From Alkaliphilus sp. NP8 (lineage in GTDB: Bacteria; Bacillota; Clostridia; Peptostreptococcales; Natronincolaceae): a stretch of 39,498 nt of DNA. The notes under the pieces are model-generated. The model did not search any database. It had not been told where the DNA came from and saw nothing but the letters and a program-made list of their open reading frames with translations. Where the stretch lies: the NCBI GenBank assembly GCA_015978205.1, contig JADWMM010000043.1:1-39498 (forward strand). The letters are read 5' to 3'. A program made the position numbers and the translations under genes. Below are positions 7,683 through 16,739 of the stretch, one piece after another (the stretch's first letter is position 1; the number at the start of each line of letters is the position of its first letter).

Positions 7683-8177
7683 TCAATCTTCTTCTCCTTC
7701 TTCTTCAAATAAAATAGCAATTCTCATAGCATGCTTAGCTTCACCAGTACGAGTGTTAAAGAATAAATCTTGTAAATACTTATTAGGTGCCATTAAATAT
7801 TCTTTACCATACTTTTCATAATCCTTTGTTTCAGCTAGTACTCTTATTTTTAAAGCATCTTCATAATCTTCAATTACAATTGGGTCTAATGGTTTGGGAA
7901 TAAAGTGTCTTCCAGTTATCATATAATATGCTCTTTGAAAATTTTTTGCATGCTTAGCTTCATCCATACCGAACTCAATTAGTATATCTTTTGCTCTTTC
8001 AGTAGGAGCCAGCTCAGCTAATGCATAGTAATACGCAGAGTCTTGTAATTCGTCTTGAATATACTCTTCTAATCTTGGAATTAAATCCATATAGTAAGCA
8101 TTACAGTTATTTGCATAGTTTGAATAATTATTGTTATTATAGTTGTTATTTGGATAATAATTATAACTTCTATACAT
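7683..8177 (-). CDS. Ferritin-like domain protein, probably spore coat associated
   Basis: A 164-residue protein. The first 30 residues are almost only Asn and Tyr, a low-complexity tail typical of spore coat proteins. Then comes a four-helix ferritin-like domain: an E-rich first helix (EEYIQDELQDSAYYY), DEAKHAKNF, and GEAKHAMRI, giving two ExxH pairs suited to bind a di-iron centre. The ATG is preceded by GGGAGGTG. The known family members are small rubrerythrin-like proteins; oxidative protection or coat assembly is inferred. Confidence 0.8.
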   Translation of the reverse strand: MYRSYNYYPNNNYNNNNYSNYANNCNAYYMDLIPRLEEYIQDELQDSAYYYALAELAPTERAKDILIEFGMDEAKHAKNFQRAYYMITGRHFIPKPLDPIVIEDYEDALKIRVLAETKDYEKYGKEYLMAPNKYLQDLFFNTRTGEAKHAMRIAILFEEEGEED

Positions 8178-8287
8178 TTTTATTCACCTCCCTAACATAA
8201 TAATATTCTAATTATATAATGGAAGTGACATTGATAATTACAATAATTTCACAAATTATACGAGTATATTTTGCTATAGTAGTTCTT

Positions 8288-8380
8288 CTAAATAAGTTTC
8301 TTTTTATGAAGATAGTAAATTATAATAAATCCAATAACAATAAAAGCAAAAGTACTTAGAGCTTGTTGCCATAGATTCAT
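8288..8380 (-). CDS. Single-span peptide, 30 residues
   Basis: The ATG at 8380 (minus strand) is preceded by GGAGGGG with five bases between. The peptide has one membrane span of about 18 residues (ALSTFAFIVIGFIII) and ends YYLHKKKLI, so the C-terminus would be inside by the positive-inside rule. It sits in the 335-base gap between two divergent genes, separate from both. No family recognised. Confidence 0.5.
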   Translation of the reverse strand: MNLWQQALSTFAFIVIGFIIIYYLHKKKLI

Positions 8381-8512
8381 ATTTGCCCCTCCATTCTTTA
8401 TTAATACTTATTAATTAGAAAAATGTGGATATAATATTAAAATCTAAAATATAAATAAATTTACTAAATAGTATTACTACAAAGTAAATATATATACATT
8501 GGAGGTTTATTA

Positions 8513-9067
8513 ATGAAAGTAGCTACAGATGTTAATCAAAGAACTTGGCAACATCTTATAGGTTTGTTTTTATTTGGAATTTTAACCTTTTTAGTATCTT
8601 ATGTAACAGGGAAAAATCTAAAACTTGCAAGAATACTTCAAGGTGAAGCTGAAGTAGTAATTAAAGATGGACGTATATTAGAAAAAAATCTTGAAAAATT
8701 TCATTATACAATAGATGAGCTTCATCATTTGTTAAGAAAAAAAGATGTATTTAATATAGATGATGTAAAATATGGAATACTTGAAACTACAGGAGAAATT
8801 AGTGTAATTAAGGTATCACATAAAAATAATGTAACTTTAGAAGATTTGAATATGTTAGGAAGTCAGGATGATATTAAAGCGGAAGTAATCGTAACAGGAA
8901 ATATAATTTATGAAAATCTAGCAAAGAGAAATTTAACAGCTCAATGGTTAATTGATCAATTAAAGATGTATGGTATATCTGATGTTAGACAAGTTTTTTA
9001 TGCTAATTTAGATGATGATAATAAGTTGTATGTAGATAAATATACGGATAATGTAAAAGAAAATTAG
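8513..9067 (+). CDS. DUF421 (YetF C-terminal) domain protein, short form
   Basis: One membrane span (about 14-32), then the soluble DUF421 domain: LARILQGEAEVVIKDGRILEKNLEK, then ELHHLLRKKDVFNIDDVKYGILETTG, both recognisable motifs of YetF-like proteins. Members usually carry three spans before this domain, so this is a shortened form. The start has TGGAGG well placed. The last 60 residues add a second alpha/beta unit seen in longer members. YetF-type proteins affect spore germinant uptake or membrane processes in Bacillus, but the reaction is unknown. Confidence 0.75.
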   Translation: MKVATDVNQRTWQHLIGLFLFGILTFLVSYVTGKNLKLARILQGEAEVVIKDGRILEKNLEKFHYTIDELHHLLRKKDVFNIDDVKYGILETTGEISVIKVSHKNNVTLEDLNMLGSQDDIKAEVIVTGNIIYENLAKRNLTAQWLIDQLKMYGISDVRQVFYANLDDDNKLYVDKYTDNVKEN

Positions 9068-9136
9068 TAGATAGATATGAAAGCTACTTTATTTTAATAT
9101 TATATAGCGTAATAATTAATATAGATAAGTTTTTAG

Positions 9137-9161
9137 AGCTAGATATGATATCTAGCTTTTT
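9137..9161 (+). terminator. Terminator after DUF421 gene
   Basis: AGCTAGATAT, one base, its exact inverse, then a T run. Confidence 0.8.
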
Positions 9162-9200
9162 GTGTGCTCAGTATATTTAATAATTAATATAAAAAAACAC

Positions 9201-9253
9201 TTGACTTTTAATGACTACAATTGTAGACTGTAAATAGAAACTACAATTGTAGT
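9201..9253 (+). promoter_or_regulatory. Promoter with two BlaI-type operators
   Basis: TTGACT (9201-9206), 17 bases, then TAGACT (9224-9229) form the promoter. Two copies of the dyad CTACAATTGTAG lie at 9215-9226, between and overlapping the -10, and at 9241-9252, just downstream. The core TACAnnTGTA is the known binding site of BlaI/MecI repressors. The downstream gene encodes such a repressor, so autoregulation is expected. Confidence 0.85.
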
Positions 9254-9276
9254 CAAAAGGAGGTGAAAAAATAAAA

Positions 9277-9651
9277 ATGATAAAATCAGTACAAATATCA
9301 GATGCGGAATGGGAAATTATGGATTTACTATGGAGTGAAAGTCCCCAGACATCTAAAGATATCATAATTAAAATCCAAAAACATAATGAATGGAAGCCTA
9401 CTACAGTTAAAACTCTTATTTCTAGATTAGTGGATAAAAACATACTAAATTATAATAAAAAAGGAAAAGTATATTATTATTATCCAATAATAGAAAAAGA
9501 AGAATGTATCAAAATTAAAAACAAAAACTTTTTAAGAAAGTTTTATAATGGTGGTTTAAAGGCAATGCTTGCTAGCTTCCTTGATATGGAAGAGTTATCA
9601 AATGAAGATATTGATGAGCTAAAGTCAATTTTAGAACAAAAGAAAGATTAA
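9277..9651 (+). CDS. BlaI/MecI family repressor
   Basis: A 124-residue winged-helix protein with the family pattern ISDAEWEIMDLLW, then TTVKTLISRLVDKNIL and a YYYYP wing. BlaI-type repressors dimerise and are inactivated by cleavage following a signal from the membrane peptidase BlaR1. The gene for such a peptidase starts 13 bases downstream, so the two form one operon. The ATG follows AGGAGGTG by nine bases. Two matching operators lie upstream, so it very probably represses its own operon. Confidence 0.9.
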   Translation: MIKSVQISDAEWEIMDLLWSESPQTSKDIIIKIQKHNEWKPTTVKTLISRLVDKNILNYNKKGKVYYYYPIIEKEECIKIKNKNFLRKFYNGGLKAMLASFLDMEELSNEDIDELKSILEQKKD

Positions 9652-9664
9652 AGGAGAAGTTTTT

Positions 9665-11164
9665 ATGTTACATGCATGTGTAATATTATTCTACAAGTTG
9701 TTTGAGATTTCATTAAAGTCAAGTTTTCTAATATTAGCTATTATGATGATAAGAAGAGTATTTTCTTGGAAAATAGGTGCTAAGAGTCAATATTATTTAT
9801 GGCTTATGCTTATAATTAGATTAACTATACCTATTGTTCCTAATAGTAGTTTTAGTTTTTTTAATATACTTACAAAAACAAAACCAGGTTATGTTTTAAA
9901 AAACCATTCCTATATATATGATCAAAAATATATTGCAGATTGGCTTAATACATCAAGTGAATTAGTAGGGTATAATACACATTCTTTCTCTTTTGAATAT
10001 ATTATGCCTATTATATGGATTCTAGGTGTACTTGTATTTACTACATACATGATGGTGTGTAATATTAAATTTAGGCATACTTTGCAAAATTCCAAAACAC
10101 CAGTGAATGAACAAATTGAGAAGGTCTTTATAGAGTATAAAAAGAAACTTAATATAACCACATCATTAGAAATTAAGAAAAGTAACATTATTAACTCTCC
10201 GTGCTTGTATGGATTATTGAAACCATGTATTTTTATGCCGAAAGACATAGAAAAAAGAGTTGACAGTGATGAGCTAAAGTTTATCATTACTCATGAATTA
10301 GCTCATTATAAAAGAAAAGATATTCTGCTTTATTTAATAATATATATGTTGCAAATTATATATTGGTTTAATCCATTTATTATATATGGACTTCATATAA
10401 TGAGAAGTGATTGCGAAGCTGCTTGTGATGCTAAGGTACTTTCATTGTTTGAAAGAGATGAAAGGAAAAAATATGGATTGAGTATGATTCATTTATTAGA
10501 AAGAAGTAAACAAAAATCAAATGTTGTACTTACAACAGAGTTTGTGAATACTAAACAAAATCTAAAAAGGAGGATAAAAATGATAAAATTATTTAAGAAG
10601 AATTCATATAAAGTGTCTTTTTTAACAGTATTAGTGATTATACTAATGGGAGGGCTTTTTTTAACAAATGCCAATTCTGAACCATATATAGACGATGAAA
10701 ATATTGAACAGACACCACTGAAAGCAAATGGTGATAGTTTAGTTGAAGAAGAAGTAGTTTATGAAGAAATGATTTGGCCTGTTCCAAGTTCAAATAGAGT
10801 TACTGCTCCCTTTGGTAAAAGAATAAATCCTATATATAAAACCGAAATAAATCATACAGGTATTGATATTCCTGCTAAGTCTGGTGAATCTATAGTCACA
10901 TCTGCAGATGGAAAAGTTGTTTACTCAGGGACAAGAGAAGGTTATGGAAAAACTATAATTATTGATCATGGTAATGGTTTAGCTACAATGTACGCTCACT
11001 GTTCCGAATTGCTTGTTGAAAAAGATGAAAAAGTGTTATCAGGAACACAAATTGCAAAGATAGGTAAAACAGGTTTAGCTACAGGCTCACATCTTCATTT
11101 TGAAGTAAGGAAAGATGGAGAAGCTGTTAATCCGCTAGATTATGTTAAAAATAAAGAGCAGTAA
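9665..11164 (+). CDS. M56 (BlaR1-type) membrane peptidase fused to M23 endopeptidase
   Basis: The N-terminal part (1-335) is a BlaR1/MecR1-like M56 domain: several membrane spans, the zinc motif HELAH (210-214) and the helper glutamate in SDCEAACDA (251). A further span (about 316-334) leads to an outside domain (370-495) of the M23 LytM type, with H397 and D401 (NHTGID), H445 (MYAH) and HLHFE (476-480), all catalytic ligands intact. So the penicillin-binding sensor of BlaR1 is replaced by a cell-wall endopeptidase. It is presumably a cell-wall stress sensor acting on the repressor encoded upstream. The M23/M56 architecture is known but not well studied. Confidence 0.9.
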   Translation: MLHACVILFYKLFEISLKSSFLILAIMMIRRVFSWKIGAKSQYYLWLMLIIRLTIPIVPNSSFSFFNILTKTKPGYVLKNHSYIYDQKYIADWLNTSSELVGYNTHSFSFEYIMPIIWILGVLVFTTYMMVCNIKFRHTLQNSKTPVNEQIEKVFIEYKKKLNITTSLEIKKSNIINSPCLYGLLKPCIFMPKDIEKRVDSDELKFIITHELAHYKRKDILLYLIIYMLQIIYWFNPFIIYGLHIMRSDCEAACDAKVLSLFERDERKKYGLSMIHLLERSKQKSNVVLTTEFVNTKQNLKRRIKMIKLFKKNSYKVSFLTVLVIILMGGLFLTNANSEPYIDDENIEQTPLKANGDSLVEEEVVYEEMIWPVPSSNRVTAPFGKRINPIYKTEINHTGIDIPAKSGESIVTSADGKVVYSGTREGYGKTIIIDHGNGLATMYAHCSELLVEKDEKVLSGTQIAKIGKTGLATGSHLHFEVRKDGEAVNPLDYVKNKEQ

Positions 11165-11201
11165 AAAAATCTATATGTAATATCTAGCTCAGATTAACGA
11201 C

Positions 11202-11229
11202 AAAACCCACGATTTTCATCGTGGGTTTT
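11202..11229 (+). terminator. Terminator of the blaI-M56 operon
   Basis: AAAACCCACGAT, a four-base loop, then the exact inverse ending in TTTT. Confidence 0.9.
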
Positions 11230-11249
11230 AATATGAAATAAGATTTTAG

Positions 11250-11474
11250 AATGATAATTTTATTAAATTAATTCTTGTTTTTAGTTTTGCAGAGTTTAAA
11301 GCTCTTAAATATGACAACAATTGTATAATCGCAGCTTTCGACATTTTTATTATTGTTTATGTGCTAATATCATTAATGTGCGCACATAATATTTACAAAA
11401 ATTTCAAAAAAGAAGTTTTAAACATTTTGCATAAAATAGAAGAATCGATAGATTCTAAGAAACAGTTCAGATAG
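11250..11474 (+). pseudogene. Small membrane protein without a start codon
   Basis: The frame is open from a stop at 11247-11249 to TAG at 11472-11474, about 74 codons. It reads as a normal protein: one membrane span (IIAAFDIFIIVYVLISL) followed by a helical charged tail (KKEVLNILHKIEESIDSKK). No ATG, GTG or TTG occurs in the first 40 codons, and it follows a terminator directly. It is probably a gene that lost its 5' end. The rest of the gap to 11637 shows nothing convincing. Confidence 0.35.
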
Positions 11475-11637
11475 CTGCTGTTTCAGCTACTTCTTTCGAA
11501 TTATCCAATTCAATCGTTCTGGTAAATCCTTCAATATAGGCATTTTAGTAGCTTATTAAACAAGGCTAATATTTCACAGAGATTTACTCAGTTAATTAAA
11601 TAATTTTTCTAAAAATATTATGTTAGGAGGTTGTATT

Positions 11638-11847
11638 ATGAGTAGTTACTCATTTTTTGTTATTTTTGCATTTATATTTTATTACTTATTTAGAAAATTA
11701 GTAGATCCGTCTTTACCTATAAACCCCATAATATACTCGTACAAAGGTGCTGACGATGTAATCAATGCTATAGAAATGGCTATCGTTACGCTTTTTGGAG
11801 GTCTAATAGGTTATTTTATTTATTGGATAATACATTTAATTAGCTAA
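11638..11847 (+). CDS. Small membrane protein, two spans
   Basis: Start chosen at ATG 11638 (SSYSFFVIFAF), because TTAGGAGG lies seven bases before it; an ATG at 11620 lies ahead of that site. Sixty-nine residues with hydrophobic segments at about 5-18 and 45-67, separated by a proline-rich loop (DPSLPINPI). No family recognised. Confidence 0.55.
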   Translation: MSSYSFFVIFAFIFYYLFRKLVDPSLPINPIIYSYKGADDVINAIEMAIVTLFGGLIGYFIYWIIHLIS

Positions 11848-11865
11848 ATTTCTATACTTTATATT

Positions 11866-12066
11866 GTGAGATATAATGAAAATACGAGTATTGGTCGTAT
11901 TATCACGGCGATAGTAGAAATTAAAGAGAATGCTGAAAAGCCATTACTAGTAATATTGTGCTGTCTTGTAATGATCTTAGGGCTTATAGGTTATATATTA
12001 ATAAGTGAATGGTTATTTTTAATAGTTGGATTTATAGGATTTATTTTAATACTTGTATTAGGATAA
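11866..12066 (+). CDS. Small membrane protein, uncertain start
   Basis: A 66-residue frame whose only candidate start is GTG at 11866, and no ribosome binding site precedes it. The second half is two adjoining hydrophobic segments (about 27-48 and 50-66), the first half a short charged helix. It may be coupled to the gene ending 18 bases upstream, or be a truncated remnant. No family recognised. Confidence 0.4.
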   Translation: MRYNENTSIGRIITAIVEIKENAEKPLLVILCCLVMILGLIGYILISEWLFLIVGFIGFILILVLG

Positions 12067-12200
12067 GAAGTTTAACTTATGACACTTCATTTATAAAATG
12101 CCAAGAATTTAAATTAAATTTTAAGTCATATCTTCTTTAGCCATACAACCTAAAGAAAGTAAGTTTATGTTTAAAAATCATGTTAAAATATATAATTTTG

Positions 12201-12230
12201 TTAGGGAAGACTTTTGTCTTCCCTAATTTT
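12201..12230 (+). terminator. Terminator-like hairpin
   Basis: TTAGGGAAGAC, four T, then its exact inverse and ATTTT. It stands in a 291-base gap before the sigma factor gene. Otherwise that gap contains a TATAAT at about 12312 as the likely promoter of that gene. Confidence 0.8.
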
Positions 12231-12357
12231 AGTTTGCTCTAAAAAAGCAAGAATTATCATCTGTTTATATGTAAATTGATTAGCTATGTCACAAATCCCT
12301 AATAATTACCGTTATAATAGTGAAAGTCGACTTTTAGTTTAAAGAAAGGGGAAACAA

Positions 12358-12903
12358 ATGGATGAAAATAGTTTAAGTCAGAACTTTAATACTGGTGGAG
12401 AAGATGAATTAGGTTATGCCATAGAGATGTATGGGCAGCAGCTTCTAAGATACTGCCATAATATTTTATGTGATTATACAGAAGCCCAAGATGCTGTGCA
12501 GATAACATTTATAAAAGCTTATAATAAAAGAAAAAGCTTTAAAGGTGGAACATCTCTATCAGCATGGTTATATCGGATTGCCTATACGACCTGCATTGAT
12601 ATATTAAGAAGAAAGAAATTATTGTTTTTTCTACCTAAGACACAAGCAAGTTATGATTCTAATGCTTTAGAAGATACCTTTATAGAATCAGATTTAAAAA
12701 CAGCTCTTTTTACTTTATCTCCTGCTGAAAGAGGTTTGATTTTTAGTAGAGTTATTGATGAAAAAAGCTATGCAGAACTAGAGTCTATTTACGATGTTTC
12801 GGCTGTTACATTGCGAAAACGATATGAAAGAGCGAAGAAAAAGTTAGCAAAGGTATTAAAAGAAAATAACCCATACTACTTAAGATTGGAGGATATAAAG
12901 TGA
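12358..12903 (+). CDS. ECF-type RNA polymerase sigma factor
   Basis: A 181-residue group 4 sigma factor. Region 2 is at about 21-90 (DYTEAQDAVQITFIKAYNKRK and AWLYRIAYTTCIDILRRKK), and region 4 at about 120-170 (LSPAERGLIFSRVIDEKSYAELESIYDVS, then a helix-turn-helix with RKRYERAKKKL). It directs RNA polymerase to a small regulon, usually after release from its anti-sigma factor. AGAAAGGGG precedes the ATG. The next gene overlaps by four bases (GTGA) and encodes the probable anti-sigma partner. Confidence 0.9.
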   Translation: MDENSLSQNFNTGGEDELGYAIEMYGQQLLRYCHNILCDYTEAQDAVQITFIKAYNKRKSFKGGTSLSAWLYRIAYTTCIDILRRKKLLFFLPKTQASYDSNALEDTFIESDLKTALFTLSPAERGLIFSRVIDEKSYAELESIYDVSAVTLRKRYERAKKKLAKVLKENNPYYLRLEDIK

Positions 12904-14246
12904 AATATGATTCTGATGAAAAGCTTATAAAGAAAGCGCTGAGCACCATACATACACCTGAATATAATATTAAGGCTGAAGTAGAAGATAAAATAAAAAG
13001 TCAAAGACCTAAGATCTATTTAAAGAAGACTAAAACTGTTGTACTAGCAGTTTCATTGATTTTTATTCTTTCTATAGGGGTAGTAGCCGCCACTATTCCT
13101 AGTTTTAACAATCTTTTATCTATGGTAAGCCCTGATATTGGATTATTACTTCAACCTATTGGAGTTATTAGTGAAGATAATGGAATCAAAGTGGAAGTAA
13201 TTGCAGCTATGAATGATGATGAAATGGCAGTTGTTTATTTTACAATGCAGGATTTAACAGACAATAGAATAGACGATACATTAGATATTTATAATTATTC
13301 ATTTAATGGAGCTAGAATGTTTAATATTCAAGTTGTTAATTATGATGAATCAACAAAAACAGCAACATTGCGTATGCAAGCTAATGGTGGGAAAAAACTA
13401 AATGGTAAGAAAGTAAGCTTTCATATTGATTCATTTTTAAGTGATAAGATAGTATTTAATAAAGTTGATACTAAAATTGATTTTTCAAATATAATTAAAA
13501 CCAATACACCACAAGTAACTCCTCTTGATATGAATAACATTCCAGGTGCTGGAGGAAATTCATATAAAGAATTTAAGTCAAGAGGTATAATAAATGTTTT
13601 AAAGCCAGACGAAATGAATATTGATATACCGAATATAGATTTTATGCATATTTCTAATATTGGTTATATAGAAGATAATTTTCATATTCAAACAAAATGG
13701 GTAGGAGATGGCATTGATGACCACGGATCTCTATACTTTGTTGATGCTTTAGGAAATAAGGTGAATAACTATTCAGCTAGTGTTACCTTTGGAATTGATG
13801 AATTAGGTAATACAGATTATGGACATGATTATATCGAATATATTTTTGATATGAATGATATAAATTTAGATGAAATAAAGCTTATGGGGGATTTCGTATC
13901 TGATAACAAATATACAGAAGGAAACTGGAAGACTACATTTAAACTTCAATCTGTTAAAGAAGAAAAACAAATTAGTTCCAATATTAAACTTGATACATTA
14001 ACTATAAATAAAGTTTCTGTATCTCCAATTGGTATAACTTTATTATATAGTGGAAACACTGAAGAATTGCAAAAAGTGAATATAAAAGCTAATATGGTTG
14101 ATGGGACTGTTAGAACTTTTGAATCATCTATTAGTTATGGTGAGATTGGAGAAACTAAACTTAAATTTATATCGTCTTTACCTTTAGAAGTATATAATGT
14201 TAAATCCTTGAGCATTGGTGAAAATGTTATAAATTTAAATAATTGA
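12900..14246 (+). CDS. DUF4179-type membrane anti-sigma factor
   Basis: The GTG start overlaps the sigma stop codon, so the two genes are translationally coupled. The inside part (1-45) is charged. One span follows (about 46-66, VVLAVSLIFILSIGVVAA), then a long outside region of about 380 residues with the DUF4179 opening (IKVEVIAAMNDDEMAVVYFTMQD). Proteins of this layout, encoded after ECF sigma genes, hold the sigma factor at the membrane. The outer region would sense the signal. No catalytic motif visible. Confidence 0.8.
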   Translation: MKYDSDEKLIKKALSTIHTPEYNIKAEVEDKIKSQRPKIYLKKTKTVVLAVSLIFILSIGVVAATIPSFNNLLSMVSPDIGLLLQPIGVISEDNGIKVEVIAAMNDDEMAVVYFTMQDLTDNRIDDTLDIYNYSFNGARMFNIQVVNYDESTKTATLRMQANGGKKLNGKKVSFHIDSFLSDKIVFNKVDTKIDFSNIIKTNTPQVTPLDMNNIPGAGGNSYKEFKSRGIINVLKPDEMNIDIPNIDFMHISNIGYIEDNFHIQTKWVGDGIDDHGSLYFVDALGNKVNNYSASVTFGIDELGNTDYGHDYIEYIFDMNDINLDEIKLMGDFVSDNKYTEGNWKTTFKLQSVKEEKQISSNIKLDTLTINKVSVSPIGITLLYSGNTEELQKVNIKANMVDGTVRTFESSISYGEIGETKLKFISSLPLEVYNVKSLSIGENVINLNN

Positions 14247-14301
14247 GATAGTAAAAACAATAAATACAAATTTAAATAGAGAATAAATTTTAGAATTAGT
14301 A

Positions 14302-14337
14302 GCAGTGAACCGTACCACAAATGACTGCGGTTTTTTG
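14302..14337 (+). terminator. Terminator, relative of the one at 28642
   Basis: GCAGT pairs with ACTGC, or AACCG with CGGTT, followed by six T. TGAACCGTACCA, AAAT and GGTTTTTTG match the hairpin at 28666-28699 in the same orientation. The gap from 14247 to 14477 holds this and a promoter-like AT-rich stretch before the methyltransferase gene. Confidence 0.65.
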
Positions 14338-14477
14338 ATTGTTTTGCAGATTATAGCCTAAGTGGAAGAGTTGATATGCCAACTGCAATATACTTTTTTA
14401 AAAATTAATGTAGTTTTAAAAAATACAATAAAATGTTATCATATAATGAGTGAATTAAAATTGAGAGGTGTGGAGGA

Positions 14478-16706
14478 ATGTCTAAAGCAAGAATGATATT
14501 ATCTAACGATAACATTAGAGATATATTTCAATTTCATTATGAAGTTAGAACAGAAATAGAAGAAAATCTTTCAGATGATTATTTCCTGAAGATAGATGAT
14601 AAAGATGTATCGTTTATGAATAAAGAAAAATGGCTTAATAACTGTACAACACAGTTAAAGATGAAGCTTTTTCATATGACACTACAATCTATTTCTACAA
14701 TGATGTTTGAAACATATATTGAAAAAAAGGAAATAACAATATCAGATAAGGTATATACTATGATTTATCCATATCATAGTATAATAAAAACAAAAGCATT
14801 TTATAAAGAAATAAAAGAAAAAATTAGACAATGTAATTTTATAGAAATTAAAAAGTCAATTCAAGAATTATATGTAGATTTAGTCTCTCTAGTTTCAAGA
14901 AAAAGTAGTGGCACAGAATTTACTCCTTTAAGTATTGTGCAATTTATGTTTGATTCGATGGAATATCAAGGAGATACTATAAAAAGCAAAAGACTTCTTG
15001 AACCTGCATGTGGTTCGGGAATATATTTATCTGAAGCTATAAAACGTTTATTGAGTACAAACAAGATGTCACTTAATGAAATTTTTGAGGTAATTGTCAA
15101 TAGGCAAGCCATTACAGGATTTGATATTAATCCAATTAATGTATTCAGCACTAAACTAATTTTGACACTTGAAGTTATAGATTATCTAAATAGTATTGAC
15201 GAAATAGATTTGGTAGAGCTGCTTAATAAACTCCCAATTTATTGTAGAAATGCTCTTCAACTTGATGATGGTAACTTTGATTTTGTTATTGGGAATCCTC
15301 CATATATTAGATTACAGAATTTATCTCTAGAAGAAAGAGACTATATAAAATCTAATTTTGAAAGTGCGACTGGTAGATTTGATACATATGTTTGCTTTAT
15401 TGAGAAATCTATTAAAATGCTAAAGCCAAGGGGTAAGCTTTCACTCATAACAAGTAATAAATACTTTACTACAAATTACGGTAAAGGTATTAGAGGATAT
15501 ATTGCTGGTAATTTTGAATTGGAGCTAATATTAGATATGCATGACACTAAATTCTTTGAAGCTTCAGTATTACCTGCTATAATTACTGGTCATAGAAAAG
15601 ATAAACCATCAAATAAATTAATTGCATATTTCCATATAAAACAAGATAATGCCAATAATAAGATTTACAAAGAAGAAAACATTTTTGATGTTATCTTATC
15701 TACTAGAATGAGTAATGAATACCAGAAAGATTATTACAAGATAAACAATGGAAGATTTGATATGTTAGTTGAGTTTGTACATTCCAATGAACAACTTCCT
15801 AAAAATGGTAAGCAATGGAATTTTGGATCTCAAGAAGACATTGAAATTAAAGCTTATATTGAAAATCAAAATGTTGAGCTTTTAGGAAGTATTGCAGAAG
15901 TATGTGTTGGAATAAAGACCACAGCAGATGATGTTTTTGTCAAGCCAATGACACATGAATTTGTAGTGCGGAAAGATTTTGAAAATGAAGTAATTTATCC
16001 ATTAATTCAGAGTCAAAATGTAGAAAGATGGAAAATTCAGTGGAGTACAGAAAATAATAAGGATAGATACATATTGTATCCTCATGAAGATATAAACTCA
16101 AAAATGGTAGCTACAGACCTAGACAAATATCCAAATGTCAAAAAGTATATATATGATAATGAAATGAGACTAAAACAGAGAACTTATTTGATGGAGAGCA
16201 ATACTAGAAAATGGTATGAATGTTGGGTACCTCAACATCTTTCCAAGTTCAAACAACCTAAAATAGTAACTAGTGATATCGTGTCGTCAAATTCATTTGC
16301 TTTAGATTTGGAAGGAAGATTATGTCAAGGAAATACGTTTTTTATTAATTTAAGGAAAGAGTTCTTAAATGAAATACAATATCAACAAACAGATTATTTA
16401 AATTTTTTATTAGGTATCTTAAATTCTGAGGTTATGGAATTTTATCAAAAATCTATTAGTGGTTCATTATATTCTAAAAAATATAGATATACTACATCTA
16501 ATCTAAATAGGTGGGTCATCCCTAAAATAACTGAAGAAAATAGAGTATTGGCTGATAGAATTATAAGAATTGTTGAAGCGTTGAACGAAAATCATTCAAA
16601 TCATACAAATTATGAAGATGAATTAAATAATATTGTCTATGATCTATATAATATAGACGAAGATGCAAAAATACAAATAAAATCTTTTATAAAAACAAAT
16701 CGTTAG
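14478..16706 (+). CDS. Type II DNA adenine methyltransferase (TaqI-like)
   Basis: A 742-residue N6-adenine methyltransferase. The cofactor motif PACGSG is at 176-181 and the catalytic NPPY at 273-276, in the order of the gamma class (M.TaqI/Eco57I-like). The long C-terminal part (about 400-740) matches the target-recognition portion of such enzymes, with the common end-piece QSQNVERW and, later, FLLGILNSEVMEFYQK. It modifies the site cut by the endonuclease encoded convergently next to it. It has its own promoter region and a GAGAGGTGTGGAGG ribosome binding site. Specificity cannot be read from the sequence. Confidence 0.9.
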   Translation: MSKARMILSNDNIRDIFQFHYEVRTEIEENLSDDYFLKIDDKDVSFMNKEKWLNNCTTQLKMKLFHMTLQSISTMMFETYIEKKEITISDKVYTMIYPYHSIIKTKAFYKEIKEKIRQCNFIEIKKSIQELYVDLVSLVSRKSSGTEFTPLSIVQFMFDSMEYQGDTIKSKRLLEPACGSGIYLSEAIKRLLSTNKMSLNEIFEVIVNRQAITGFDINPINVFSTKLILTLEVIDYLNSIDEIDLVELLNKLPIYCRNALQLDDGNFDFVIGNPPYIRLQNLSLEERDYIKSNFESATGRFDTYVCFIEKSIKMLKPRGKLSLITSNKYFTTNYGKGIRGYIAGNFELELILDMHDTKFFEASVLPAIITGHRKDKPSNKLIAYFHIKQDNANNKIYKEENIFDVILSTRMSNEYQKDYYKINNGRFDMLVEFVHSNEQLPKNGKQWNFGSQEDIEIKAYIENQNVELLGSIAEVCVGIKTTADDVFVKPMTHEFVVRKDFENEVIYPLIQSQNVERWKIQWSTENNKDRYILYPHEDINSKMVATDLDKYPNVKKYIYDNEMRLKQRTYLMESNTRKWYECWVPQHLSKFKQPKIVTSDIVSSNSFALDLEGRLCQGNTFFINLRKEFLNEIQYQQTDYLNFLLGILNSEVMEFYQKSISGSLYSKKYRYTTSNLNRWVIPKITEENRVLADRIIRIVEALNENHSNHTNYEDELNNIVYDLYNIDEDAKIQIKSFIKTNR

Positions 16707-16730
16707 GATATTTCCTAACGATTTGTTTTT
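16691..16730. terminator. Bidirectional terminator between methyltransferase and endonuclease
   Basis: Eighteen bases (AAAAACAAATCGTTAGGA), a four-base loop, and the exact inverse. It overlaps the methyltransferase stop codon and ends nine bases before the convergent endonuclease stop. Confidence 0.9.
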
Positions 16731-16739
16731 AAGGATAGA

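Noticed and set aside
11487..11543. Minus-strand 18-residue frame (PILKDLPERLNWIIRKK)
   Set aside because: It has protein-like composition, but no ribosome site and no length; perhaps a relic, not enough to call.
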